The translations under genes and the position numbers were made by a program. Under the pieces are notes generated by a model. It was not told where the DNA came from and made no database searches. It saw only the letters and a program-made list of their open reading frames with translations. Below, in pieces: positions 12,029 through 21,876 of a DNA stretch of 64,000 bases (its first letter is position 1; each line of letters begins with the position of its first letter). The DNA is from Microplitis mediator (lineage: Eukaryota > Arthropoda > Insecta > Hymenoptera > Braconidae), in assembly GCF_029852145.1 (NCBI RefSeq), contig NC_079969.1:28512459-28576458 (forward strand), given 5' to 3'.

Positions 12029-12830
12029 AATTTTAAATTCAATTTTATTTTATATTACTTGCATTGAAGCTCGTGTTTTAGTGCAGGTAATTGGGGTAAG
12101 TAAATTGTGCGGCGGAACAGAAAACGGTTTCATAGTTCGTGCGGTGGCAGCGCTTGCCTTCGGCTCGAGTCAACCTCGTCCTCGTCTGAAATCGTCTTGT
12201 TTTATCTCCCGCCGTAAAATTTAATATTTTAAATTCAATTTTATTTTATATTACTTGCATTGAAACTCGTGTTTTAGTGCAGGTAATTGGGGTAAGTAAA
12301 TTTCGCGGTGAATCAGAAAATGGTTTCATAGTTCGTGCGGTGGCAGCGCTTGCCTTCGGCTCGAGTCAACCTCGCTCTGTCTAAAATCGTCTTGTTTTAT
12401 CACCCGCCGTAAAATTTAATATTTTAAATTCAATTTTATTCTATATTACTTGCATTGAAACTCGTGTTTTAGTGCAGGTAATTGGGGTAAGTAAATTGTG
12501 CGGCGGAACAGAAAACGGTTTCATAGTTCGTGCGGTGGCAGCGCTTGCCTTCGGCTCGATTCAACCTCGTCCTCGTCTGAAATCGTCTTTTTTTATCTCC
12601 CGCCATAAAATTTAATATTTTAAATTCAATTTTATTTTATATTACTTGCATTGAAACTCGTGTTTTAGTGCAGGTAATTGCGGTAAGTAAAGTGTGCGGC
12701 GGTACAGAAAACGGTTTCATAGTTCGTGCGGTGGCAGCGCTTGCCTTCGGCTCGAGAAAACCTCGCCCTGTCTGAAATCGTCTTGTTTTATCTCCCGCGG
12801 TAAAATTAAATATTTAAAATTCGAATGAAC
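12029..12830 (+). repeat. Four-copy tandem array, 195-196 bp unit
   Basis: TTTCATAGTTCGTGCGGTGG recurs at 12128, 12324, 12519 and 12715, giving periods of 196, 195 and 196 bp. Each unit also contains TTTTAGTGCAGGTAATTG, GGTAAGTAAA, GCGCTTGCCTTCGGCTCGAG and TCTGAAATCGTCTT. Copies are about 90-95% alike by eye. Each copy has its own open frame of about 50-65 codons, but the array as a whole is not in a single frame. The array lies about 225 bp after the LRR stop codon and could be partly within its 3' UTR. Confidence 0.85.
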
Positions 12831-13858
12831 TAAAAGTAAATAAATATTTTGTCCGAAACAATTGCCTATAAATTCGTATTACTAATATTTAGAGGTTATT
12901 AATATTTAATAAACTAATTTTGCTTTAGTTACTGAGTAAAATAATAACAATTTACATTATTATGACTATTGAGATTAATAGTTGATCATGAATAGTAATA
13001 TATAATTGTTAAAAAATATAAAAAATAAAGAACACACACACGTAATGTCTTAAGACTTTAGATTATAACTAATAAATAAATTATTATCATTAATTATTAT
13101 TATCATTAATTATTGTCATTAATTATTATAATTATCATCATTTAATTGTAGGCATTGTATGCATTGTAAATAGTTTTCATTAATAATTTTTCGTTAACTA
13201 CGAGACCAAACATTTTAAATTAGCTGCCATTTTAATAACTAAAGAATTTTAAAACAACAATTACCCGCATTAATTAAAATTAGTTATTATAAACGGTTAA
13301 TTAATTTAGTTTGTTATCAATCAGTATGTTATTTTGTCAATGATTATAATTATAATTGTAATGAAATTTAAATAAATGTAATATTTTTTGACTTACAAAT
13401 TGTTATAATAAAATGAAATTTAATAAATAAATTTATTATTATTATCATTTAATTATTTTATAATTTCAACGGAAGTTATTGCGGAGACTAATAATTGAAT
13501 AACCAAATGATGGTATTGGTAAAAAATTTTCAGTTAATTGAGTCTTTAAGTAGACTCATAAATATATATTATTAAATCTAACCGATGATTGTTATTATTA
13601 TTATGTGGAGGGGTCAATAAAGCGAATAAAATTTGTTAAATTGTACTGCTCACTTATGGCATTTACAAATGACTAATTCAATGTGGGCGACTGATTGACC
13701 CATCATTTGACTTTTGCCAATCGACAATTGTTATTGACGCATATATTAACATTTATATCTATATATATGTAGACATACATCATTATTTATCTTGGAAAGA
13801 TCAGGGTAGAATATTCAAGTGGAAAATTAACCAAAGTCCCGATTCAAATTTATTTTTT
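12831..13858. other. AT-rich non-coding stretch
   Basis: Very AT-rich with ATTATT and AATTATTAT runs. Several AATAAA hexamers (for example near 13023) could end the LRR transcript if its 3' UTR crosses the tandem array. Nothing else is recognised. Confidence 0.4.
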
Positions 13859-14450
13859 ACTTCCCACTACGAAAATTTTCAAAAATGGAAAGACTTAGAA
13901 CTGATTAGATTTTTTTTTTTAACAACAGAGAGCCAAGTCCTGATTCAAATTTATTTTCCTGATACCAGCATCGAAACTACGCCTGAGGCTCGGGCAGCCA
14001 ACTTCACCCTAGTCTGAAATCGTCTTATTTCATTCCTTGTCACACAATACCCTGGAAGAAATTTTTCGGACTTTTCTCTTAAAAAGTCTTTAGAATTTTA
14101 GAACTGAGTTTTTCAGAGAAAATTCCGAAAAATTTCCACCAGGGTATACTATTTTTATATCATTTTTTACTTCCCACTATGAAAATTTTCAAAAATGGAA
14201 AGACTTAGAACTGATAATATTTTTTTTTTGAACAGAGAGTCAAGTCCTGATTCAAATTTATTTTCATGATACCGGCATCGAAACTACGCCTGTGGCTCGG
14301 GCAGCCAACTTCACCCTAGTCTGAAATCGTCTTATTTCATCCCTTGTCACACAATATACTATTTTTACTTCCCACTATGAAAAGTTTTAAAAAAGGAAAG
14401 ACTTGGAACTGATTACATTTTTTTTTTTTTTTGAACAACAAAATATAAAA
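13859..14450 (+). repeat. Diverged tandem repeat related to the 12-kb array
   Basis: The segment ACTTCCCACTAYGAAAATTT recurs at about 13859 and 14170, with a more diverged third copy near 14370. Two copies also carry GGCTCGGGCAGCCAACTTCA followed by TCTGAAATCGTCTTATTTCA. The TCTGAAATCGTCTT word and the GGCTCG word before it also occur in the array at 12029-12830, so the two arrays share a terminal module. No gene is visible. Confidence 0.65.
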
Positions 14451-14577
14451 TCATCAATGGATTGATTAATTCACCTGATACTAGGAAGCTTTGGTATAGT
14501 CTGTAATAAACCATGTCTCAGAAGCAATCGAATAATTAACACGCTAAGATCTAACAAAAACTACGTAATTAACCCTA

Positions 14578-14905
14578 TCCAAAAATTCCCATAGAATCAT
14601 GTACCTGAAGATCGAAACGTTTCTCGCGATACTGAAATAAAAAAACACAATGATAATTAAAAAATCTACTGGATCTAGATTTCTGAAATGTTTCGCACAG
14701 GCGCTAGTATGTCAGCCGAAAATTTGAGACATCCCTAATTACCTCTGAAGCAGTCAAATCACAAGTTTTTTTCATTTCGTTGCGCGAAAAACGTTCCGAT
14801 CTTCAGGTAAATATAGAATCCACTCAACTGCGACAAAAACCGCATAGAATCCTATTGACCGTATTGGTTTCTATGCGGTTTTTGTCGCAGTTGAGTGGAT
14901 TCTAT
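14578..14905. repeat. Foldback element with a 37-bp perfect hairpin
   Basis: 14813-14849 and 14869-14905 are exact inverted repeats of 37 bp around a 19-bp loop (arms contain GACAAAAACCGCATAGAA). A second, imperfect inverted pair links CTGAAGATCGAAACGTTTCT (near 14608) with CGTTCCGATCTTCAGGTA (near 14792). The intact arms suggest a young insertion. Confidence 0.75.
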
Positions 14906-14912
14906 GATCTTT

Positions 14913-15349
14913 CCCAGACAGCATTCAAGTCAGAATGACTGCTTTACGACGTATTTTTGAAGGAGTCTTCAAGAAGTCTTATAATGACTTCTCAAAGGCG
15001 TCATTTTTAAGAACTCTTAATTAAGAGTTCTTGAAGACTCCATAAATAAGACGTCAGTTTTGTGACGTCTTAATGTATTCTTTTTTTAACTTTTTTGAAG
15101 TCAAAATGAAGTCAAAATTAGGAACTCCTTAAGACGTCATAGTAAGTTCATTCTGAAGTCTTATTTGCGGAGTCAAAAAAAAAAGAACTCTTTGAGAACT
15201 CTTTTTAAAGACGTCTTACTGAGTTCGTTAGGTGGCGCATTCGACATCTTGAGAACTTCTTAAAGACTTCTTTAACACGTTTTTAAGACGTCCAAATCAT
15301 AAATAGGAACTCATTCAGAACTCATCAAGACGTCATTTTGCTATCTGGG
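14913..15349. repeat. TIR element with GACGTC/AGTTCTT word interior
   Basis: The left end CCCAGACAGCATT and the right end TTTGCTATCTGGG form imperfect terminal inverted repeats. The 437-bp interior is built from AAGTCTT, AGAACTC, GACGTC and their complements at irregular spacing. There is no open frame. The terminal word GATAGCAAA is shared with the element at 39318-39563. Confidence 0.6.
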
Positions 15350-15950
15350 TTATCAGTTTTTCACTCAAATATTAAAAATCTCTTAAATAACTAGTCAAGT
15401 TTTTTCTTTCCTCAGTCAAAAAGTCAAAATTGAATTATAATTGAATTTGTTTTGCCTTTTAAATCATAGATTTCCTTATATTTATTACTGTATATTTTGT
15501 AACTCGTTGTATATAGCCGATTGGCGTTTGATAATAATAAAAAAATAAATAAACAAAATAACTGTTTTTCGATCACGAAGAGCTAAAAAATTTACAAATA
15601 GTAACGATTTCAAGTTTTCTGAGCTCGAAAACAGCGAGAAGTTTTAGGGTTGGGCCCAGAGGGCCAATTTTTTTTTTTTTAACTATAGATCGAATAAAAA
15701 TTTCGACTTGAACTAAAGACTGATCATTCGATTGAAAACAAAAAGTGATATTTTAAAAATAAACTGATTATTTGACATCTAATTGGAAGTGGATTTGAAT
15801 TGGACGTAAAGGTTCATCTTGCAAATAAACACGTCTCTTATATGAAAAATTTTTAATTAGAAAAAATAATTTTTTAATAATAACAGCCGTTAATTATGAA
15901 AATATACTCAATTACTTACAATAAGCGTAGATCTTGTATAATACATGTTT
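15350..15950. other. Non-coding stretch with a repeat fragment
   Basis: No gene seen. The segment 15575-15665 is, in reverse complement, similar to the left end of the element at 58430 (AACTTCTCGCTGTTTTCGAG here, AACTTCCCGCTGTTTTCGAG there), so it is a truncated copy of that repeat. Confidence 0.5.
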
Positions 15951-15956
15951 TTTATT
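15951..15956 (-). terminator. Poly(A) signal of Spc25
   Basis: AATAAA on the minus strand begins 12 nt after the Spc25 stop codon, giving a very short 3' UTR. Confidence 0.6.
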
Positions 15957-15967
15957 AAATATAATAA

Positions 15968-17737
15968 TTAAGGACTGAAAAACTGATGGATAAACATAGC
16001 TCGTATTTTAGGAATGAAGTTTATAATATCCTGGATAGTGTAGTCTTTAGATAGATCAATGTTTAAACTTTTTAATTGATCGCTGTCTAATTCTGGCACT
16101 ATTAATTCAACTGAAGGAAAAACATAATTAATAATTAATAAAAATGGAAATAAAGCAAAGTAAGTAAATAAATAAATGAACAAGTTATATAACTACCTTT
16201 CCAAACAGCATTATTATAATTTGAAAGATGCACATAATAATATTCTTTGCTTGGATTTTGATCGAAGAAAAACGTTATTTTTATACGATCATAATCCTCT
16301 AGTACTTTAAGATCTAAATGAATATTTAATTTTTCTTTGTATACTGTCGCCGCTTTTTTCAATGCATTCCATTCTTTTATTTTTTGTTCTTTTGCTTTTT
16401 CGTGACCTTAATTAAAAAAAAAATAAAACTATTTAATACACGAAACTAAAGTTAACCGACGTCTAATAATTTTTTGATTTTTTTTTCAAACAATAAATTA
16501 TAAAAAAAAAATTATTTGAAAAAATTGCAGCTGTAGTTTTTAAAATTTTCTACATGCGCATGTATTTATTTTTTATTTTTTTAATAATTAATTTGTTGAA
16601 ATAAAAATCTGAAAATTTTTAATTGTCTGCTAACTTCAGGATCATTTTAATACGTAAATAATAATAATACTAAATTTTAATCAATAGAAACTTATACGAT
16701 AATATTAAATAACAACACGATTGGAGATAAGTAGAATTAATTTTAAGCCTGAATTTGAACTAAAACTCAGGGGATTAATTAATTTACATTATACGATTTT
16801 CAAGCAGTAGCCACAAGTGGTATTCCTACTGTATATCGACGTTCTAATTCGAAAATTGTCTAACTTAATTTTTTTTAGCAGTTGTTTCCGTGCAATCCTC
16901 AGATAGTAATAGTCCAAAAAAATTATTCGAGTAACCCAGACAAAAATATTATACATATACTAGATATGGAATTAATTTTTATATGAAAAAAAAATTTTCT
17001 TACATGAATGGAGGATTTTCTGAAATGGATTTAGACAATTTGCTAATTAGAACGCCGATATGCAGTTTTGCACTGAAAATATTCGATGGATTCATCGTAA
17101 CATTTCTGTTGATAAAATTTACTATCGCAGATGTGATACGTGATCACCAAAAAAAATTAATAACGTCTCTAATTATTAATGATGATCATAACTATTTTTT
17201 AATTAATTAATCATAACAACTATGAGAATTTATGAGAATCTATCGGATTTTATGAGACTTTTTATGCAGTGAAAATTAATAAAACGATTGAAATTACCAG
17301 CTTCCAAATCAACCATTTCAAGAGTCAATTCTTCCTTTTTATTTTTTTCGTGCTCAATTTCTTCTCGCAATTGTTCGATTTGTTGTTTATTATTTTGGAT
17401 TTTTTTACTGACAACTTTTTGAGAGAGAATAATATTTTGTATTTGATGATCTAATTCTTTATTTGCATTGTGTAATTGGCTTATGGTGTCTTTGTTAACT
17501 TTTATTTTATTCTGTACCTCTGAAAAAAAAATAATTAATAAATAATTCAAAAAATGACATTAAATAATTTATTGTCAATTTACCGGTTTGTTTAGCAGTA
17601 AAAGTATCAATTAAATTCGAAGCTTTAGTTTTAGTCTCAACAACGAACGCAGATAACCTCTGAAAAAAGGCTTCTTCATTTTCACGATTCATTAAAATGT
17701 CTTCGATATTCTTGACCTCTAAGTCGCTGGGATCCAT
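15968..17737 (-). CDS. Spc25: Kinetochore protein Spc25, 4 exons, 242 aa
   Basis: Exons in reading order: 17584-17737, 17298-17519, 16197-16406 and 15968-16110, all with GT/AG junctions, 729 nt in total. Spc25 pairs with Spc24 in the Ndc80 complex, which ties the inner kinetochore to spindle microtubules. The N-terminal half is a long charged coiled coil (about residues 52-125, rich in KEELTLEMVDLE-type heptads). The C-terminal half is the globular Spc25 domain, beginning LKKAATVYKEKLNIHL and continuing ITFFFDQNPSKEYYYVHLS, which aligns by eye with the vertebrate pattern SADLYKDRLGLEI...FTNIDP...FSLHL. Length matches the family (about 220-240 aa). Intron 2 holds a family A element (16441-16645). 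The assignment rests on this C-terminal similarity. Confidence 0.88.
16440..16645. mobile_element. Family A foldback element in Spc25 intron 2
   Basis: The left end is diverged (CGAAACTAAAGTTAACCGAC); the right end is the standard CTAACTTCAGGATCAT. The flanking 9-mers TTTAATACA and TTTAATACG differ at one base, again fitting a 9-bp target duplication. Confidence 0.7.
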
Positions 17738-18053
17738 TTTTTATTTATTTTAAAATTAATAATTAAATAAAAAATGTTTATTTTAAATTAGTTGTAATGT
17801 AATTTACAGAACACCGATACTACATCTCTTGAAAAGAGTAAACAATAAAACAATAACGGATTTATTTGAATTCCATCGAAGCTGAGCCTTCGGAAATTAA
17901 AATTTTCCTAGATTATAAGTCTAGATATATTTTGAATTTCACTATAGGGAACAGAAAGTGACCGCAGCGCTACGAAGCGACAGCGGGTTTTTTAAAATTG
18001 TTTCAATAATTTGCCGCTACGATTTTAAAATTTTTTCATTTATAAAAGAATAC
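17738..18053. promoter_or_regulatory. Upstream region of Spc25
   Basis: This stretch is immediately upstream of the Spc25 start codon on the minus strand and must contain its 5' UTR and promoter. No TATA box at a convincing distance was seen. No other feature was recognised. Confidence 0.35.
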
Positions 18054-18997
18054 TCCTGATTAAAAAATCTAACCCAAGCGGCACAAAAAAAAATGTTGAC
18101 TGTATGTTAAATTTAAAACGACAATTTGTTATCATGAATTTAAGTTAACCAATTGTTAACTTAAATTCAACAAAAACTCAACAATTTTTTTTGGTTCCAT
18201 GCGTTTTGAGCATTTTTGGCTTTTTTCATTATTTTTGCTTTCTTTTCATGGGGATATTTATGGGGACAAAATATCCCCCATAATATTATTATGAAATAAT
18301 TGCCACTTTCACTATTTTTGCTTTCTTTTCATGGGGATATTTATGGGGACAAAATATCCCCCATAATATTATTATGAAATAGTTGCCACTTTCACTATTT
18401 TTGCTTTCTTTTCATGGGGATATTTATGGGGACAAAATATCCCCCATAATATTATTATGAAATAGTTGCCACTTTCACTATTTTTGCTTTCTTGTCATGG
18501 GGATATTTTGTCAGGTGCTCAAAACGCCTGATACCTTTTTTTTTTGTGCCGCTTGGGAATTTGAAATAATTTGAAAAATCTCAATTATCTCATACTGTAT
18601 CATACCATTAAATTATAGTTTGAAGTAATTCAAATTAATTAACAATTCTCAACTTTGAATTATTTTAAATTATACCAGAAATTGCAATATTATTTTCTCA
18701 TTCAAATTAATTAAAAATGATTCGAAAGTTCAAGTCATTTCAAATTATTTTAAATTTGCCAACGAACCAGAAATTCCAAATTATTTTATCACTTAGATCA
18801 GTTCAAAATAATTCGACAATTTAAATAATTTCAGATAAAAAATAATATTTCGTTACTTTTTAATTCAATATGACTTAAAATGATTCGTTTCAAAATTTAT
18901 GCTCGAAAGCAAAATAATTCAGAGAATTTGGAACTATTCAAAATTATTCAGAGTTACGTCATCTCAAATCATTCGAAATTAAATTTCTTGATCAGGG
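18054..18997. repeat. TIR element with TTCAAATTATTT word interior, split by a nested element
   Basis: The left end TCCTGATTAAAAAATCTAA (18054-18072), continued after the nested element as AATTTGAAATAATTTG, pairs with the right end, whose reverse complement is CCCTGATCAAGAAATTTAAT and onward. The interior is composed of diverged TTCAAATTATTT and AAATTATTCAA words. The termini match those of the element at 19924-20590 (CCCTGATTAAAAAAG), so these are two members of one family with different interiors. Confidence 0.65.
18073..18557. mobile_element. Nested TIR element with three ~88-bp internal repeats
   Basis: Terminal inverted repeats CCCAAGCGGCACAAAAAAAA and TTTTTTTTGTGCCGCTTGGG bound 485 bp. 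Inside there are three near-identical tandem units of about 88 bp, each with CATGGGGATATTTATGGGGA, TATCCCCCATAATATTATTA and GCCACTTTCACTATTTTTGC, plus a truncated fourth. A second internal inverted pair is GCGTTTTGAGCA and TGCTCAAAACGC. It interrupts the left terminus of the element at 18054-18997. Confidence 0.8.
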
Positions 18998-19247
18998 ACG
19001 AAAATGAATTTATAAAAAATTTTCCATTTGTTGATACATAAATTAATATGTAAATTGACATTTTAACTGTCAACAAGATGACGTTCCGCACAATAATATG
19101 CAAACAATAAAAATGTCATTTATAAACATGCGCCGCGAACAAAAGATCGCAAGAAAATGAAAAATGGGTTTGACGCGAGCGCGTAAACAAGTGCGTCCTG
19201 AATTCGCTAATGTTTGCACTAGACTAGAATTTATAGAACCTGATACG

Positions 19248-19279
19248 TATATAAGCTGGCGCGAAACTTGCAATTCAGT
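19248..19279 (+). promoter_or_regulatory. TATA box and initiator of the small secreted gene
   Basis: TATATAAG at 19248-19255 is followed by TCAGT at 19275-19279, the arthropod initiator consensus. Its A lies 29 nt from the start of the TATA box. The predicted 5' UTR is about 63 nt. Confidence 0.75.
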
Positions 19280-19339
19280 ACAAGTGTCCAGTTTCTCTAT
19301 ACTTTACTTTTTCAATAATAATCGGCTGTAAATAATAAG

Positions 19340-21276
19340 ATGGCTTTCCAAATAATTTGTCTCTTCGTACTTTTGACCACCGGGTTATCTCAGGTGACGA
19401 CAATTTCATTAGTCAAAACTAATTTTTGATAGTAATTCGAAAAAAAAAATTACGATTGTGGTAATAAAATTTTTCAAATTTTTATAGGGACAATTCTTCC
19501 CTGATTTTGATCAATTTAATCCGATGGGGGAAAATTCCGAGGTAAAGGAATATTTTATTTTTAATTTTTACAGGAATAATTTTTGAGTTTATTCTTAATA
19601 ATTATTTATAACATTATCAATAGATACCAAATTCAGAAACTGAAACAACCACTGCTGTTAATGAAAACGAGAATACTACAGAAGGTTCAGGAAATGTCGA
19701 CAATCAACAGGTAAATGTAAATTTATTTTATTAATTACATAGAGAAGAAAAAGATAAAATGGACATACTATAGAGAAAATTAATTTTTAAACCTTTTATT
19801 CATTGTTCTAATAAATTCCAATAAGTATAACGATTTAAAGATAACTTTCAATTATAAATATTGTTTTCACCATACCTGCGCCGAAATATTACATTTCTGC
19901 CCTGATTAGAGGGGAGAAAGTAGCCCTGATTAAAAAAGTGAATTGAAAAGTATTGAAAAAGATGAGAAATGAATCCTTTCGAATACTTTCTATACCCCAA
20001 GGTTTTCATTTTGACATAAAATGAATACTTTTCAATCCCAAAATAATAAAAGAATTTCTGAACTTCCGAGGAATTGAAAAAGATTCAAATGAATTGATAT
20101 TTTTAATCTTTCTGAATCCTTCTCAATACCTAAATAATCTGACATTTCGGATCGAGTGTGGGATTGAAAAAGATTGAAATGAATTGAAATTTTTGAATCT
20201 TTCCGAATCCTTCTCAATACCTAAATAATCCGACATTTCGAATCAAGTGTGGGATTGAAAAAGATTGAAATGAATTGAAATTTTTGAATCTTTCCGAATC
20301 CTTCTCAATACCTAAATAATCCGACATTTCGGATCAAATGTGGGATTGAAAAAGATTGAAATGAATTGAAATTTTTGAATCTTTCTGAATCCTTCTCAAT
20401 ACCAAAATAATTCCATATTGGAAGGTATTGAAATGATGAAAGATTGAATTCTTTTCAATACTTTCGAATTCCACTTTGGAATTGGAAAGTATTTAAACGA
20501 TTGAAATTTCAATTCCATTCAATACTTTCCAAAACCGCCGAGGGATTGAAAAGAATTGAAATAATTTTCAATTCACTTTTTTAATCAGGGAGTTCCCTTC
20601 TTTTATGAGAAAACAAATGATAAAAATTAGCGCATGTGCCATTCTTCCCTCGAATAGAGGCCAAAATTAAAACGTTCAGGTGCAGATCTAGTGAAAAATC
20701 GTATACACGCCATGGAGGAAGCCTTCGACTCGAGTAGGCAATTTTACACGCGGGTTGGAATGTCCTTTTCCTTCCTTCGTGTGTAAGATACTATGGTTAA
20801 AAAATTTCAGAGAAAAAACTGTTTTTTAGAATAAGTTCCAGGTCCCAGGCATCACGAATTGCTGAATAATCGATTACAGAAGCTATTTTAAAAAAAAATG
20901 TTTTGATATCTCGTTTTGCCGGTGCGACTTTTATGTACATTTCATTAAAATGTAAATTTTCATTAAATTCTGTGAAGTTTTTCTAAGTTAAAACTTTGGA
21001 CAAAGTTTAATTAAGCTCGGCCGGCAACGTATAACTGAAAACCGCTTTTAAAAATAATTTTGTTGTCAGGATGGAGATAATCCAGCAAATATGATCACTA
21101 AAGCAATCGATGCAGCAAAAGAAACAATTGAAGAAAATAATGACGCAAAAAAGGATGTTGTACAATCATTGGCGGACGTCGGTAAAGCTCATCTTGATAA
21201 CGCTAAGACTGTGGCTCAATCAGGAATAACAATTGGTACTTCATTACCGCGTTTTGGTGCCAAACTTATGGGATAA
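19340..21276 (+). CDS. Small secreted acidic protein, 4 exons, 133 aa
   Basis: Exons: 19340-19393, 19488-19541, 19624-19710 and 21070-21276, 402 nt in total, all phase-0 introns with GT/AG ends. Exon 1 encodes only the signal peptide MAFQIICLFVLLTTGLSQ. The mature part has an acidic and Thr/Asn-rich segment (ETETTTAVNENENTTEG, two or more possible N-glycosylation sites) and then a probable amphipathic helix (about residues 75-115, AIDAAKETIEENNDAKKDVV). There are no cysteines after the signal peptide. No family is recognised. Secretion is supported by the leader; the function is unknown. Intron 3 is enlarged by a 667-bp inverted-repeat element. The neighbouring giant gene has the same promoter layout and leader-exon structure. 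Confidence 0.8.
19924..20590. mobile_element. TIR element with ~91-bp GATTGAAA repeats
   Basis: The ends are CCCTGATTAAAAAAGTGAAT and its complement ATTCACTTTTTTAATCAGGG. The interior has three clear tandem units of about 91 bp (GATTGAAAAAGATTGAAATG, then CCGAATCCTTCTCAATACCT, then AATCCGACATTTCGGATCAA) flanked by more diverged GAATTGAAAT words. It lies wholly in intron 3 of the small secreted gene and has no coding capacity. Confidence 0.8.
20591..21069. other. Intron remainder of the small secreted gene
   Basis: The segment GCCTTCGACTCGAGT at 20721 matches 14 of 15 bases of GCCTTCGGCTCGAGT in the tandem array at 12029-12830, so a fragment of that repeat family is present. Nothing else is recognised. 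Confidence 0.4.
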
Positions 21277-21282
21277 AATAAT

Positions 21283-21288
21283 AATAAA
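21283..21288 (+). terminator. Poly(A) signal of the small secreted gene
   Basis: AATAAA lies 6 nt after the stop codon; the 3' UTR would be very short. Confidence 0.55.
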
Positions 21289-21800
21289 CCTTTAAAAAAA
21301 GGATCTAATCTGGGTGGATTTTCCTTTTTTAGATAATAAACAAATATATTATATGTTTATTTTAACTATATGATGACTAATGTACTTCTTAAAGTAATAA
21401 AATGATATTAAACATGATTAAAAATAATTTTTAATTACTCATTATAAATTAAAATTTCTTATTGTTAATAATTATTAACATCCGTTAATTGTTTTTCTTG
21501 ATTAAAAAATACATTTATTTTTAAATTTATGTCGATTGGACTATGGACTATTGCTCAACCACGCGGTCAATAAAAAAACTTGAAAAACAGTTTATAAATA
21601 TCTCGAAGCATCAATTAAAAGTCGATCAAATTTTTAGTGGTTTTTTTCATAAAATTCTATTTAAAAATTTAATTACAAGTGCTTTCGATCACTAAACATT
21701 AATGATAACTTATGAACTCATTGACCGACGAAAAAGTTATTAATAAACAAAAAAATAAAATTTCCTAGGAAACATTAACAATTTAAGTGTCTAACAGTAG
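21289..21800. other. Intergenic region between the two secreted genes
   Basis: About 0.5 kb of AT-rich sequence separates the two genes, which are transcribed in the same direction. No repeat or open frame is recognised. Confidence 0.4.
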
Positions 21801-21836
21801 TATAAAAAGACTGGGACTCAATAATTGGTTACAGTA
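21801..21836 (+). promoter_or_regulatory. TATA box and initiator of the giant repeat gene
   Basis: TATAAAAAG begins at 21801 and TTACAGT at about 21829-21835 is in the position expected for a start site. The 5' UTR would be about 45 nt. A strong core promoter fits a highly expressed secretory gene. Confidence 0.7.
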
Positions 21837-21876
21837 GAAGTTTTTCAGAAAACTTGAAACTTCAACTAGAGCAGCT

